Assembly (NCBI GenBank): GCA_016214905.1
Contig: JACRMQ010000007.1
Location: 1-64,000 of the forward strand
DNA: 64,000 nt
Origin: Ignavibacteriales bacterium
GTDB lineage: Bacteria; Bacteroidota; Ignavibacteria; UBA10030; SZUA-254
Direction of reading: 5' to 3'
This document shows positions 1-10,567 of this stretch, piece after piece; the stretch's first letter is position 1; each line of letters begins with the position of its first letter. The notes beneath the pieces are model-generated. The model was not told where the DNA came from and ran no database searches. It saw only the letters and a program-made list of their open reading frames with translations. Made by a program: the position numbers and the translations under genes.

Positions 1-554
1 TCACGGTACTTGTTCACTATCGGTCACCAGAGAGTATTTAGCCTTGCGAGATGGTTCTCGCAGGTTCCCACAGACTTCCACTTATTCCGTGGTACTTGGG
101 AACGCTCATCAGAGAGCCACTACAATTTCGCTTACAGGATTTTCACCTTCTATGATTCGTTGTTCCAAACGATTCAGCTATCATAATGGTTTTTTACTCT
201 CCGTCTTATTTACGATTCAGACCACAAGCGCCCCACAACACTCCTGATACAACGGTCGTATCCTTGAATGTATCAGAAAGTTTAGGCTCTTCCGCGTTCG
301 CTCGTCACTACTGACGGAATCATTATTATTTTTTCTTCCTAGGGGTACTGAGATATTTCACTTCCCCCTGTTTGCTCTACTACACCTATGAATTCAGTGT
401 AGAGTTCTCAGGCATTACCCTGAGAGGGTTGCCCCATTCGGAGATCATCGGGTCACAGGTTGTTTCCACCTATCCGATGCTTATCGCAGGTAACCACGTC
501 CTTCATCGCCTTCTGGTGCCAAGGCATCCACCGTATGCTCTTTGTAACTTAACC
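1..554 (-). rRNA. rrl: 23S ribosomal RNA, 5' part (truncated by window edge)
   Basis: The reverse complement of 554 to about 500 reads GGTTAAGTTACAAAGAGCAT and continues into the conserved start of bacterial 23S rRNA (GGTGGATGCCTTGGCACCAG). Only about the first 550 nt are present; the rest lies off the left edge. It is the last gene seen in the minus-strand rRNA operon, after 16S and two spacer tRNAs. The mature 5' end is placed by motif and may be off by a few bases. Confidence 0.95.
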
Positions 555-780
555 AAAAATCTTTATCGATTCACATGTATCTTCACCCGTTTCCAAAATT
601 ACTGGTTGAACAGGTTTCTAAGATGCATCTTTTCATATATTTATTGGAAAGAACATTAAATTTTAGGATTACATAGTAGTTCATGTTCGATATATTTGTT
701 CATCTATTGGCATTCTCATTTTCATGAAATTGCTTGGATAACTACTAATACCTACTAATAAACTGACTCTTCTAATAATA

Positions 781-792
781 TGTCAAAGAACG
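781..792 (-). promoter_or_regulatory. boxA-like antitermination site in the 16S-23S spacer
   Basis: The minus strand reads CGTTCTTTGACA between tRNA-Ala and 23S, close to the bacterial boxA consensus (TGCTCTTTAA type). A related copy sits in the 16S leader. The rest of the 555-809 spacer is A/T-rich, and I see no gene in it. Assignment rests on motif and position only. Confidence 0.55.
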
Positions 793-809
793 ATTAAAAA
801 TTGTTTCTG

Positions 810-882
810 TGGAGCTGATCGGGATCGAACCGACAACCTCGTGGTTGCAAACCACGCGCTCTCCCAGTTGAGCTACAGCCCC
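810..882 (-). tRNA. tRNA-Ala (anticodon TGC)
   Basis: A 73-nt cloverleaf on the minus strand. The acceptor stem GGGGCTG pairs with CAGCTCC, including a G3-U70 wobble, which is the alanine identity element. The anticodon loop contains TGC, the T arm carries GGTTCGATCC, and the discriminator base is A. CCA is not encoded after the discriminator, so it must be added by a CCA-adding enzyme. It is a standard spacer tRNA of rRNA operons. Confidence 0.97.
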
Positions 883-918
883 GTGGCACGGTGATGGCAT
901 CAAACGTACACGCCGTTG

Positions 919-992
<74 letters not shown>

Positions 993-1108
993 GGGGATAA
1001 ATATATTTCTATAGAACTAAAGTGTAATAGAAAAGGGTGCATAGTCTAAATCATTTCCGAGACAATTTGAATCTCGAAGCGCTTTCTTACTTTTCAGTAA
1101 GAAAAGCT

Positions 1109-2675
<1,567 letters not shown>

Positions 2676-2764
2676 ATTTTTAAAATTATAACTTCGAGCC
2701 TGATTTTGCCTGTTTATTTAACAGGTTGAAGTCTCTTGAAGCTGACTAAGAGCTATGCACCATC

Positions 2765-2777
2765 TTTTCAAAGAACA
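2765..2777 (-). promoter_or_regulatory. boxA-like antitermination site in the 16S leader
   Basis: The minus strand reads TGTTCTTTGAAAA about 90 nt upstream of the mature 16S 5' end. It matches the boxA used for NusB/S10-dependent antitermination and resembles the spacer copy at 781-792. Assigned by motif and position. Confidence 0.6.
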
Positions 2778-2846
2778 CTTGAGAAAAAAATTCCGACCCA
2801 GAAGAATTTCTATTAGGATCGGTGAACCACATTGTGTGGGGTTAAT

Positions 2847-2875
2847 AATATACTAAAATTAATATCAGATGTCAA
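2847..2875 (-). promoter_or_regulatory. rRNA operon promoter (sigma70 type)
   Basis: On the minus strand, TTGACA (2870-2875) and TATATT (2847-2852) are separated by exactly 17 bp. An A/T-rich tract upstream could act as an UP element. Transcription would start near 2840, about 165 nt before 16S. A small hairpin (CCACA-TTG-TGTGG, about 2827-2840) lies at the predicted start. Confidence 0.75.
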
Positions 2876-2952
2876 ATTTTTTTACTGAATTTGAAAATTT
2901 ATTTTATTCTAAAATCATTGAATATAATCTCAATTCAGTATTTTTATAAAAT

Positions 2953-4134
2953 TTAAAAATCCTTTTGAATTCTGTGAATTTCCGCCTCGATCCGCTTATA
3001 AACTTCTATAAGTGGTAGGTTTGTTTGCCGCGCAAGCTGTTTACATTCTTCAAATTCAGGAAATATCCTTTCATATCCGTCGATTTTCGCCACTTTTACC
3101 TTCGTTAATCCAAACTCGGTGATAACCTCCCTATTATATCTTTCCACTTTTTCTCGCCTGCACTCCTGGATTCGAAATCCCAAAGTTGATGTTTCCGATA
3201 ATAATAATTTTCTTATTGTATTCATCTCTGAATGATAGCATAAAACGGATAAAATCGTACCGGGTCTTCCCTTCTTCATAATTGTTGGAGTGAGAAATGC
3301 ATCGAGAGCTTGATTTTCCAATAATAATTCTATTATATAAGGATAAATTTCGGGATTCATATCATCTATATTCGTCTCAATCAGATATACATTATCTTCT
3401 AAACAATCATCAATTTCACCAATTACGATACGCAATAAGTTTGGAATTTCCTTTATTTTTCGTGATCCAGCTCCATATCCTACTATTGTAGGTGTGAATT
3501 TTCTTGTGCCAAGAACTCCGATCGATAATGATTTGATTATTGCAGCTCCGGTGGGAGTTGCTAACTCATAAGGTATTTCGGTAAAAACAACAGGATAATT
3601 CTGAAGAATCTCTATAGTTGCCGGAGCTGGATTCGGAAGAGTACCATGCTCGGCTATAATAATACCACCGCTTCCTAATTTAATTGGGGATGAATATACG
3701 GTTTTAATATCCAGCTTATCTAAACATATTGCCGTTCCGACGATATCTACAATCGAGTCGACTGCACCGACTTCATGAAAATGAATTTTATCCACTGTTG
3801 TTCCATGAACTTTAGCTTCAGCATTAGCAAGAGTAGCGAATATTTTTTTTGCATTCTTTTTAATCTCTTCTGTCAATGTACTAGCGTCGATAATTTCATT
3901 AATTTCTTTTATACCCCGATGATGGTGGTGCTGATTGAGCGATACTATTACATCAACTTTTACTGCATCGATACCATTACACGAAACATGAGACGCCTCC
4001 AGTTCAACATTGTTGAGTTTAAGTTTTTTAACCTCATCGACAAGCTCTTGAAAATCTACACCCGCATTTACAAAAGCACCCAAAGTCATATCCCCGCTAA
4101 TCCCGCCGATTGTATCAAAATAAGCTGCTTTCAT
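2953..4134 (-). CDS. larC: LarC, nickel-pincer cofactor biosynthesis protein (DUF111)
   Basis: The 393-aa product has the family start (YFDTIGGISGDMTLGA), a histidine run at about 69-72 and the signature HFHEVGAVDS at about 118-127. Length is typical. In the known pathway LarC inserts nickel, in a CTP-dependent reaction, into the pyridinium-dithiocarboxylate mononucleotide to complete the pincer cofactor of lactate racemase and relatives. No larB, larE or larA is visible in the window, so its partner enzyme is elsewhere or of another LarA-family type. It lies 19 bp after waaA and probably shares its transcript, although no functional link is obvious. Identification is strong; the physiological substrate enzyme is unknown. 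Confidence 0.9.
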   Translation of the reverse strand: MKAAYFDTIGGISGDMTLGAFVNAGVDFQELVDEVKKLKLNNVELEASHVSCNGIDAVKVDVIVSLNQHHHHRGIKEINEIIDASTLTEEIKKNAKKIFATLANAEAKVHGTTVDKIHFHEVGAVDSIVDIVGTAICLDKLDIKTVYSSPIKLGSGGIIIAEHGTLPNPAPATIEILQNYPVVFTEIPYELATPTGAAIIKSLSIGVLGTRKFTPTIVGYGAGSRKIKEIPNLLRIVIGEIDDCLEDNVYLIETNIDDMNPEIYPYIIELLLENQALDAFLTPTIMKKGRPGTILSVLCYHSEMNTIRKLLLSETSTLGFRIQECRREKVERYNREVITEFGLTKVKVAKIDGYERIFPEFEECKQLARQTNLPLIEVYKRIEAEIHRIQKDF

Positions 4135-4153
4135 TTTTTTTCTTCTTAATGTT

Positions 4154-5422
4154 TTAGATTTTTAAATATTTCATAAACAATTCTGTTGCACCAATATTAT
4201 TCTCAACGAGAGCAAGTGCATTGCGTCCCATTGATAACCTTTTTTTATCTTCTCTGATTAACATGTAAAACACCTGATAAATTTCTTCGCTTGAATGAAC
4301 AGATTTCCCACCCGTTGAAGAAATAAGAAATTTTGCCTCCTGTGAGTTTTCATGTCTCGGTCCAAAGATTACCGGTATTCCATACACCGCTGGCTCAAGG
4401 ACATTGTGTATACCCGAACTGAATCCACCACCCACATACGCAACATTCGCGTACTGATAAAGAGGCATCAAAACACCAACGCTGTCAACCACTATTATCG
4501 ATTCACCGTTATAATTATGGAGATGAGAGAATCTAATGCTTGACACTTTTCCATTGAATTCTTTTTCAAGATAATCAAGATTTTCTTCTGTCGGTTCATG
4601 AGGAACCCAGATGATTAACAATTTTGTATTTTCCAGCAGTAAACGATTGACCGCAGTCAATAAATGTATATCGTCTTCCCTCCAACTGCTTCCTATCACA
4701 ATTATTTTTTTATCTGCTGTGATCTTTGAATCAAGTAATTGCTTCCTTCTTGAATCAGCGCTTCTTTGCCAAACCTGATCGTAACGTGTATCTCCAATTT
4801 CTTTTATTATCGGACGGGATATTTTAAATTCAATAAAATTTTCTCTATCCACCGATGAAACTGTCAGGATATAATCGACCGAATTATAAAGCGCCCGAAG
4901 AAAGTTTTTTATCACCGGTATCTCCCTGTATTTTTTCCGGTGGAAAGTTGCGCTGGCAAGATATGCAGGTATTCTCCTTTTATTCAACTCCCACAAATGG
5001 TTAGGCCAGAGATCGTATCTCATGAATACTGCCCCGAATGGTTTAATCATCTCTATAAATTTACTTGCATTTTTAGCACTATCGAACGGAATATAGGTTA
5101 TCACATCGGCAAGCTTATACGACAAGGAATGCTCGTATCCCGATGATGAAAAGAACGATACTATTACCCGAACCGATGGGTGTTTCTGTTTCAATCCGGC
5201 AATAATCGGTTTTGCCTGCTCGAATTCTCCCATTGAAGATGCGTGGAACCATATTCTTTTTTCAGAATCCGATATGCGAGATAAACCTTTATCTAACCGC
5301 TCAAACAATCCTTCACGCCCATTCCATGATCGCTTTGCTTTCGTGTTGATGGCGGCGTAAAACCGAAATGCTAACCAAAGAGCAGGAACGATTAAAATGT
5401 TATAGAATAATTTCCAAATCAT
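4154..5422 (-). CDS. waaA: 3-deoxy-D-manno-octulosonic acid (Kdo) transferase
   Basis: The 422-aa product transfers Kdo from CMP-Kdo to lipid IVA at the inner membrane. It has an N-terminal membrane anchor (about 5-23) and the GT30 motif HASSMGEFE at about 60-68, with the expected catalytic Glu. The C-terminal nucleotide-sugar domain contains EPAVYGIPVIFGPRHEN. Its start overlaps the stop of the upstream glycosyltransferase by 4 bp (ATGA), indicating translational coupling. The CMP-Kdo it needs would be made by kdsB at 33.8 kb. Whether it adds one or two Kdo residues cannot be told from sequence. Confidence 0.93.
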   Translation of the reverse strand: MIWKLFYNILIVPALWLAFRFYAAINTKAKRSWNGREGLFERLDKGLSRISDSEKRIWFHASSMGEFEQAKPIIAGLKQKHPSVRVIVSFFSSSGYEHSLSYKLADVITYIPFDSAKNASKFIEMIKPFGAVFMRYDLWPNHLWELNKRRIPAYLASATFHRKKYREIPVIKNFLRALYNSVDYILTVSSVDRENFIEFKISRPIIKEIGDTRYDQVWQRSADSRRKQLLDSKITADKKIIVIGSSWREDDIHLLTAVNRLLLENTKLLIIWVPHEPTEENLDYLEKEFNGKVSSIRFSHLHNYNGESIIVVDSVGVLMPLYQYANVAYVGGGFSSGIHNVLEPAVYGIPVIFGPRHENSQEAKFLISSTGGKSVHSSEEIYQVFYMLIREDKKRLSMGRNALALVENNIGATELFMKYLKI

Positions 5423-6465
5423 ACCGACATCAACTTATGAACTTCTGATATCATCATCTCCACGGTAATCTTTTTCATGCAATTAAAATGTTTTTTTGGG
5501 CATTCAGATCTTCCGATGTGGGAACACGGTCTGCACTTAACGCTCACCGCTTCCACTACAGAACTCTCAGTTCCTGACGGAGCGAATCCAAGATGCTTTA
5601 CTGTTGAGCCAAATATTGCCACAACTTTTTTCTTGCGTGCGGTGGCTAAGTGCATTAAACCGGAGTCGTTAGTTATTATAAGATTGCAATAATCTAAAGT
5701 TGCCGCAGTTTCAAGAAGATTTAGTTTCCCTGCAAGATTGTCAGAAACATTCGCGCCCGATCTGCTGTCTATCATTTGCGATATGTCGTCGCAATATTCT
5801 TGTTCATCTTTTCCACCAAAAATTAATATTTTAGATTTGTAATCACGGCTTAATCTTATACCTAATTCAACAAATCTCTCGGGCAACCATCGCTTCGTAA
5901 AATGTTTCGCCGACGGTACAAATCCGAAAATATTTTGATAACGCGATAAGTTTAACTGCTCGGCTAATGTCTTTGTTATTTCGCGAACTTCATCGGGAAT
6001 AAATATTTCCAATCCCTGGATATCATTAATTACTCCAAATTTTTCTACCGTCTTAAAATAACGATCAACAACACTTTCGTTATCTCCGAATAAATTTACG
6101 CCGAATTTTACCAATAATAATCGCTTCAATATCTTTTTATTGATGACACGCGTGTACCGAGACATCGATAAAAATCTGATGTATCTGCTTCGTAAACTGT
6201 TATGCAGATCGATGATTATATCGTAGCGTGTTCGCGTGATTTTTTGCTTCAATGATTTCAACTCATCCGGATCCGCTGATTTTAGTTCGATAAGCGATGA
6301 AATATTTGGATTGAAACGATAGAGATCTGCGTATTCCGATTTGATCAGGAAATCTATTTGTGCGGATGGAAATGTTTTACGCAAACAGCGCACCACAGGT
6401 GAAGTTAGAATTACATCGCCTAAAGAGCTTAAACGAATAATTAAAATTTTTTGAGGAGTAAGCAT
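5419..6465 (-). CDS. Glycosyltransferase family 9 (heptosyltransferase-like), LPS core
   Basis: The 348-aa product begins MLTPQKILIIRLSSLGDVIL, the GT9 N-terminus. It carries KRWLPERFVELG in the middle and the donor-site motif ITNDSGLMHLATA in the C-terminal half, as in WaaC/WaaF. I use the ATG at 6465; a GTG at 6486 would add seven hydrophobic residues (MVSFLVV) that the family lacks, and neither start has a strong SD. A cluster of Cys residues near the C-terminus (CRPCSHIGRSEC...HFNC) also occurs in other GT9 members. The direct overlap with waaA supports a role in LPS inner-core assembly. The exact sugar is not determined. Confidence 0.88.
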   Translation of the reverse strand: MLTPQKILIIRLSSLGDVILTSPVVRCLRKTFPSAQIDFLIKSEYADLYRFNPNISSLIELKSADPDELKSLKQKITRTRYDIIIDLHNSLRSRYIRFLSMSRYTRVINKKILKRLLLVKFGVNLFGDNESVVDRYFKTVEKFGVINDIQGLEIFIPDEVREITKTLAEQLNLSRYQNIFGFVPSAKHFTKRWLPERFVELGIRLSRDYKSKILIFGGKDEQEYCDDISQMIDSRSGANVSDNLAGKLNLLETAATLDYCNLIITNDSGLMHLATARKKKVVAIFGSTVKHLGFAPSGTESSVVEAVSVKCRPCSHIGRSECPKKHFNCMKKITVEMMISEVHKLMSV

Positions 6466-6573
6466 AACGACTAAGAAACTTACCACTTTTTGAGAGGATT
6501 TGCAAGGATGAGATTATAAAAGGTTGACTTAATGGCCGACTGAAAAATAATACATATTTATCATAAAAAAATA

Positions 6574-8127
6574 TTATTTGCAAAGTTTTAGTTTATGTAT
6601 GCCGCCACCTTCTTTTATTGAATATATGTATCCACTTTTTTCATCTAAATCCTGGAAATAAAAATTTGACCCAGATTCTACAAAAATTGGTCGCCAAGTA
6701 GCTGCCTTGTCGGTGGTCTTATATATACTCCCGTTTTGAAATAATGCATATATTGCATCCTGATTTTTGGATAGATAAATATTTGCATAAGCTGGAATGG
6801 ACAATCCATTACTAGAGTTTTGCCACGATTGTCCTCCATCCGTTGATTTTAGGAATATCCGTCCACCAATATAAATAACGTCAGGATTTTTCGAATCAAC
6901 ATGTATCGAATAAATTGATTCTATTTCATCATGTGAAAAACAATGCAAAATATCCCATGATTCACCGCCGTTAGTAGATCTATATAATACTGTATCATTA
7001 TATAATGATCGGCTTGCATAAATTATATTTGAATTCGAGCGGGCAATTGCAATTGCATACGGTCCATCTAGAACATAATTTGTATCAAGCGCACAATTGT
7101 CCGTATAATAAATAGTCACAATTGACCATGACACACCACCGTTTGTTGATCTGTACATATAGGAACCATACCAGCCATATACTTCAGCAAATAAAATTTG
7201 AGAATTATTTGGATCGATCGTTAAAATATCTACACTAGGGGATTCAGGATCATACCAGAATCCACTATCAGCGTGAAACCAAGTTGTTCCTCCATCAGTT
7301 GTTTTCAAAATCCCCGGAAGACAATCGTTCCTACTTCCCAAAGAAGCATAGCCCACATCTGGATTGTTTGGATCAAGTACAACCTTGTACGGATCAATAC
7401 CAGTTACTAACGTATCCCACGTCCCTCCCCAATCTGTTGATTTCAAAATAGCACCGACACTACCGGTGTAATAATCGTACGATGTTGTCGCGAAAAGTAT
7501 ATTGGGTTCTGTAGGGTGGACAGTTACTCTTGGATCATATATATCTGAAACTTTAATCCACTTTTTTTCAAACAAACTACCATGCTGGCTCGCCTTTACC
7601 CAATATCCTTTACCCGGCTCAAGCGTATCTGCACGCGAATAACCCGAGCCGGAATCATAACCGTAATAATTAGATGTAACTATGCCGCAAAAATCAGATT
7701 CAAGTTTGTCGACGGCAATCTTTTCATTAAATGAACCTATCATATTCCATCCGGTGCGTAAACTGCATCCATATTCCTGCTGCAAACTGCCGATAATTGT
7801 TATTTGCTCGTTCTGCGCAAACTTCAACCAGTATCCGGTTCCCGCTTCCAGTGTGTCTTTCATAATATATCCCCCTTCAAAACTAAATGCGCTGGATATT
7901 GCTGTTGGAAAAAGTGTTATGGTTCTAAAATCGGGAACATTGAGGGAAAGTGAAATCAGATTCCATCCTTCATGAACGTTTATGGTTACTGTATCGGTTT
8001 GAGTGCTTTTAGATGATTGGCTGTTCTTTGAATTTTGATCGTTTAATCCACTCGGACTGTGTGAAATACCTCCCAGCCATAGGAATTGGATTGCTATGAT
8101 TAACAATATGGTAATAATCCGCTTCAC
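6574..8127 (-). CDS. Secreted protein: tandem GWN modules plus BNR/YCF48-like propeller repeats
   Basis: The 517-aa product has a signal peptide (about 1-20) and a low-complexity Ser/Gln linker. Two copies of a module starting GWNLIS/GWNMIG follow (residues about 54 and 126, exactly 72 apart), each with a later GYW. From about 190 on there are sialidase/VPS10-like repeats with Asp-box-like phrases (KSTDGGQSWQNSS, RSTNGGESWDIL, KTTDGGTTWFHA), which predict a beta-propeller. No type IX sorting tail is visible at the C-terminus (ends HKLKLCK), so its final location (periplasm or surface) is unclear. The same GWN pair occurs in the T9SS protein at 21.8 kb. Function is unknown. Confidence 0.8.
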   Translation of the reverse strand: MKRIITILLIIAIQFLWLGGISHSPSGLNDQNSKNSQSSKSTQTDTVTINVHEGWNLISLSLNVPDFRTITLFPTAISSAFSFEGGYIMKDTLEAGTGYWLKFAQNEQITIIGSLQQEYGCSLRTGWNMIGSFNEKIAVDKLESDFCGIVTSNYYGYDSGSGYSRADTLEPGKGYWVKASQHGSLFEKKWIKVSDIYDPRVTVHPTEPNILFATTSYDYYTGSVGAILKSTDWGGTWDTLVTGIDPYKVVLDPNNPDVGYASLGSRNDCLPGILKTTDGGTTWFHADSGFWYDPESPSVDILTIDPNNSQILFAEVYGWYGSYMYRSTNGGVSWSIVTIYYTDNCALDTNYVLDGPYAIAIARSNSNIIYASRSLYNDTVLYRSTNGGESWDILHCFSHDEIESIYSIHVDSKNPDVIYIGGRIFLKSTDGGQSWQNSSNGLSIPAYANIYLSKNQDAIYALFQNGSIYKTTDKAATWRPIFVESGSNFYFQDLDEKSGYIYSIKEGGGIHKLKLCK

Positions 8128-8238
8128 ATCGCCTCTTTATGGTTAATCGAACATTATTAACGATGTAATATCTAATTAAAAAATTTAAATATCAACTATT
8201 ATCACATATAAAATATCTGATTTCCCGATAAAAATTCT

Positions 8239-8790
8239 CTACCCCGGATGCCGTTTGGTTGTAAATTGAATTTTTAATTCATCATCGAAAGCGTGAAAAG
8301 ATTCGGCATCGAATAATACAAATCTGACAAGTTTGAGGTGCTCGGCTTTTATTAAAAACTCTATCGCTTCGGTTATCATTATTTTTGCACAGTGAAAAAT
8401 CTTAAAGCCCCCAACGCCCGTTCCCAGCGCAGGGAAACTTATTGAAGAAAAATTTTTCTGTTCGGCAAGTGATAGTGCGCTTTTGGTGGAATTCTTGATT
8501 TTTATTTCATCTGTGTGAAGATCCTGTCCCATTACCGCGGCGTGAATTACATGCTTCGCTTTTAAACTACCGCCAGTGGTTAAAACCGCACTGCCAATTT
8601 CAACCGGTCCCAATTTCATTGCTTCTTGTTCTATTATAACTCCTCCCCTTCGTTTAATAGCACCTGCTACACCGCCGCCCATCCAAAAATGATTGTTAGC
8701 CGCATTCACCACAGCATCAACCTGTTGATCTGTTATATCACCCTGAACGATTTCTATTATCGCTTTATTGATATGATAAGAAGATGCCAT
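8239..8790 (-). CDS. Macro domain protein (ADP-ribose / O-acetyl-ADP-ribose binding)
   Basis: The 183-aa product is a single macro domain. It has the N-terminal GDITDQQVDAVVNAANN, the phosphate-loop GGGVAGAIKRRGG and the later FPALGTGVGGF. These are the ADP-ribose contacts of the MacroD/YmdB-type family, so it probably binds or hydrolyses ADP-ribose derivatives in the cytoplasm. It follows the histidine kinase gene by about 15 bp on the same strand and may be co-transcribed with it. The cellular substrate is not predictable from sequence. Confidence 0.88.
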   Translation of the reverse strand: MASSYHINKAIIEIVQGDITDQQVDAVVNAANNHFWMGGGVAGAIKRRGGVIIEQEAMKLGPVEIGSAVLTTGGSLKAKHVIHAAVMGQDLHTDEIKIKNSTKSALSLAEQKNFSSISFPALGTGVGGFKIFHCAKIMITEAIEFLIKAEHLKLVRFVLFDAESFHAFDDELKIQFTTKRHPG

Positions 8791-8805
8791 TTCGATTTTC
8801 TCTAA

Positions 8806-10425
8806 TTACCTTTTTAACGGCAGATACAACCGTATTGTTGTCCCTTTATTTTGTTTGCTTTCTATATTAATTTTTCCGTTATGATCGTCGATTATTTTTT
8901 TAACTATCGACATTCCAAGTCCGGTGCCGTGTTTCTTTCCGAAAGTGAAGAACGGTTCGAATATTTTTGCGCGCACATCTGGCGGCATTCCGCATCCCCG
9001 ATCGATAAATTCGATTACGAGAAATTCTTTTTCCTGAAAAACATTGACGGTCAATTTCCCGCCGTTCGGCATCGCATCGGCGGCATTGGATGCTATATTA
9101 TAGAAAGCCCGCAGAATCTTATCCGGATCAAGCATAATTTTGCCGCGATATTTTATTTTTTTCTCCAGCTTAATTTTGCGTCTATCCAAATCCCTGTCGA
9201 TGATCAAAAATATCGTCTTGCCTATGTCCGAGAAATCAAATTCCTGTAAATTCAATGTGCTGATCCCCCGCGCGTAATCTAAGATCTCCTGTGTCATCGC
9301 GGTGAATCTATCGATCTGCTGCATCATCTCTTCGGCAACTTTTTTTATCTCCTCATCGTGCGATCTTTTTTTAATAACCTGTGCCGATACACGCAACACT
9401 CCCATCGGATTTTTGATGTCGTGAATTATCGTGCTCGCCATTCTCCCCACGGCAGAGAGTCGCTCTTCCTGAATCATCCTTTGCGCAAGCTGGGCGTTTT
9501 CCAGAGCGAGCGAGGCATGAACGGAGAATGCCTCTATGAATGCTTCATCTTCTTTTGTAAAACATCCCTTGATCTTATTCAGAAGTTGAAACACGCCGAT
9601 TATTTTCCCATCCCGATTTTTCATCGGCATACATAAAGTTGATTTTGTGCGATAGCCGGTTCGTTGATCGACTTTCGGATTAAACCTTGAATCGCTGTAC
9701 GCATCGGGAATATTTATAACTTCTCCTGTTGCCGCAACAGCGCCGGCAATTCCGGAGCCAATCGGTAATCTGATCTCTACCTTTGAAGAACCTTTCTGTA
9801 CTTTTGACCATAATTCTTTTTTTGTATCATCGATTAGATATAAAGTGCCTCTATCGGCACCAACAGTTTTTGCAGCTGTTTGAAATATCAATTCTAAAAG
9901 GTGATCGACATCTATCGAGCTGTTCACTATTTTGGATGCTTCAACAAGTTGTTCCGTTTTATCAAGCTGAGTGCGGAGAGCGAACAAATTAGTCTCTTGG
10001 TGGAGCACATATGTCAAATTATTCGATCGTAACCGTAAAGTTACCATCGTAAGTAAATTCATCAAGAAAGCAGGACTTGCTTTAATCAGTTCATTGAATT
10101 GCTTACGCCCCATCCAGGCAAGTGAACACTTTCCTATTGCCGTTGCCTGCGCCGATCTCTGACGCCTGTCGATCAGATCAAGTTCACCGAAAAAATCTCC
10201 TTCATGCAATACACCTAAGATAATTTCTCCTCCCGTTTTCATTTTTTTGGATATCTTAACAGCGCCACCAAGAACTAAGAATAAGCAGTCTCCCTTTTGC
10301 TCATCTTTAAAGATGATTTTTCCATCAGGGTAATTTATTCTTTTAAGCGTACCTGAGGTGTTTTTAACAAGTTGAGGATCAACTTTATGAAATAATGCGT
10401 TCGATTTGATTTTATCCATTTTCAT
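8806..10425 (-). CDS. Sensor histidine kinase with cNMP-binding and GAF domains
   Basis: About 539 aa from the ATG at 10425; an upstream ATG at 10470 would add 15 residues not expected for the family. Domain order is a Crp-like cyclic-nucleotide-binding domain (about 10-125, with GDFFGELDLIDRRQRSA), a GAF domain (about 170-310), HisKA with phosphoacceptor His about 335 in ASTIIHDIKNPMG, and HATPase_c (NAADAMPNGG, DRGCGMPPD, GTGLGMSIVKKI). No transmembrane segment or receiver domain is seen, so it should be a soluble kinase sensing intracellular ligands. No response regulator gene is nearby. It is divergent from the repeat-protein gene at 10568, which makes that operon a candidate target. This target is inference from position only. 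Confidence 0.9.
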   Translation of the reverse strand: MKMDKIKSNALFHKVDPQLVKNTSGTLKRINYPDGKIIFKDEQKGDCLFLVLGGAVKISKKMKTGGEIILGVLHEGDFFGELDLIDRRQRSAQATAIGKCSLAWMGRKQFNELIKASPAFLMNLLTMVTLRLRSNNLTYVLHQETNLFALRTQLDKTEQLVEASKIVNSSIDVDHLLELIFQTAAKTVGADRGTLYLIDDTKKELWSKVQKGSSKVEIRLPIGSGIAGAVAATGEVINIPDAYSDSRFNPKVDQRTGYRTKSTLCMPMKNRDGKIIGVFQLLNKIKGCFTKEDEAFIEAFSVHASLALENAQLAQRMIQEERLSAVGRMASTIIHDIKNPMGVLRVSAQVIKKRSHDEEIKKVAEEMMQQIDRFTAMTQEILDYARGISTLNLQEFDFSDIGKTIFLIIDRDLDRRKIKLEKKIKYRGKIMLDPDKILRAFYNIASNAADAMPNGGKLTVNVFQEKEFLVIEFIDRGCGMPPDVRAKIFEPFFTFGKKHGTGLGMSIVKKIIDDHNGKINIESKQNKGTTIRLYLPLKR

Positions 10426-10567
10426 TATAATTTTCCCATAAACATCCCCAAAATATGAAAAGATGATCATAGAAACAAGCTAAATATTAAAATTTGATAA
10501 ATCGTAACCTTTCATACGCTTTTCCGTACTTTTTAGAAGGAAATTAAAGATTATAAGACTGCGTATT

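Noticed and set aside
10426-10470. Upstream start for the histidine kinase
   Set aside because: It adds a hydrophobic 15-residue leader not seen before Crp-like domains and has no SD.
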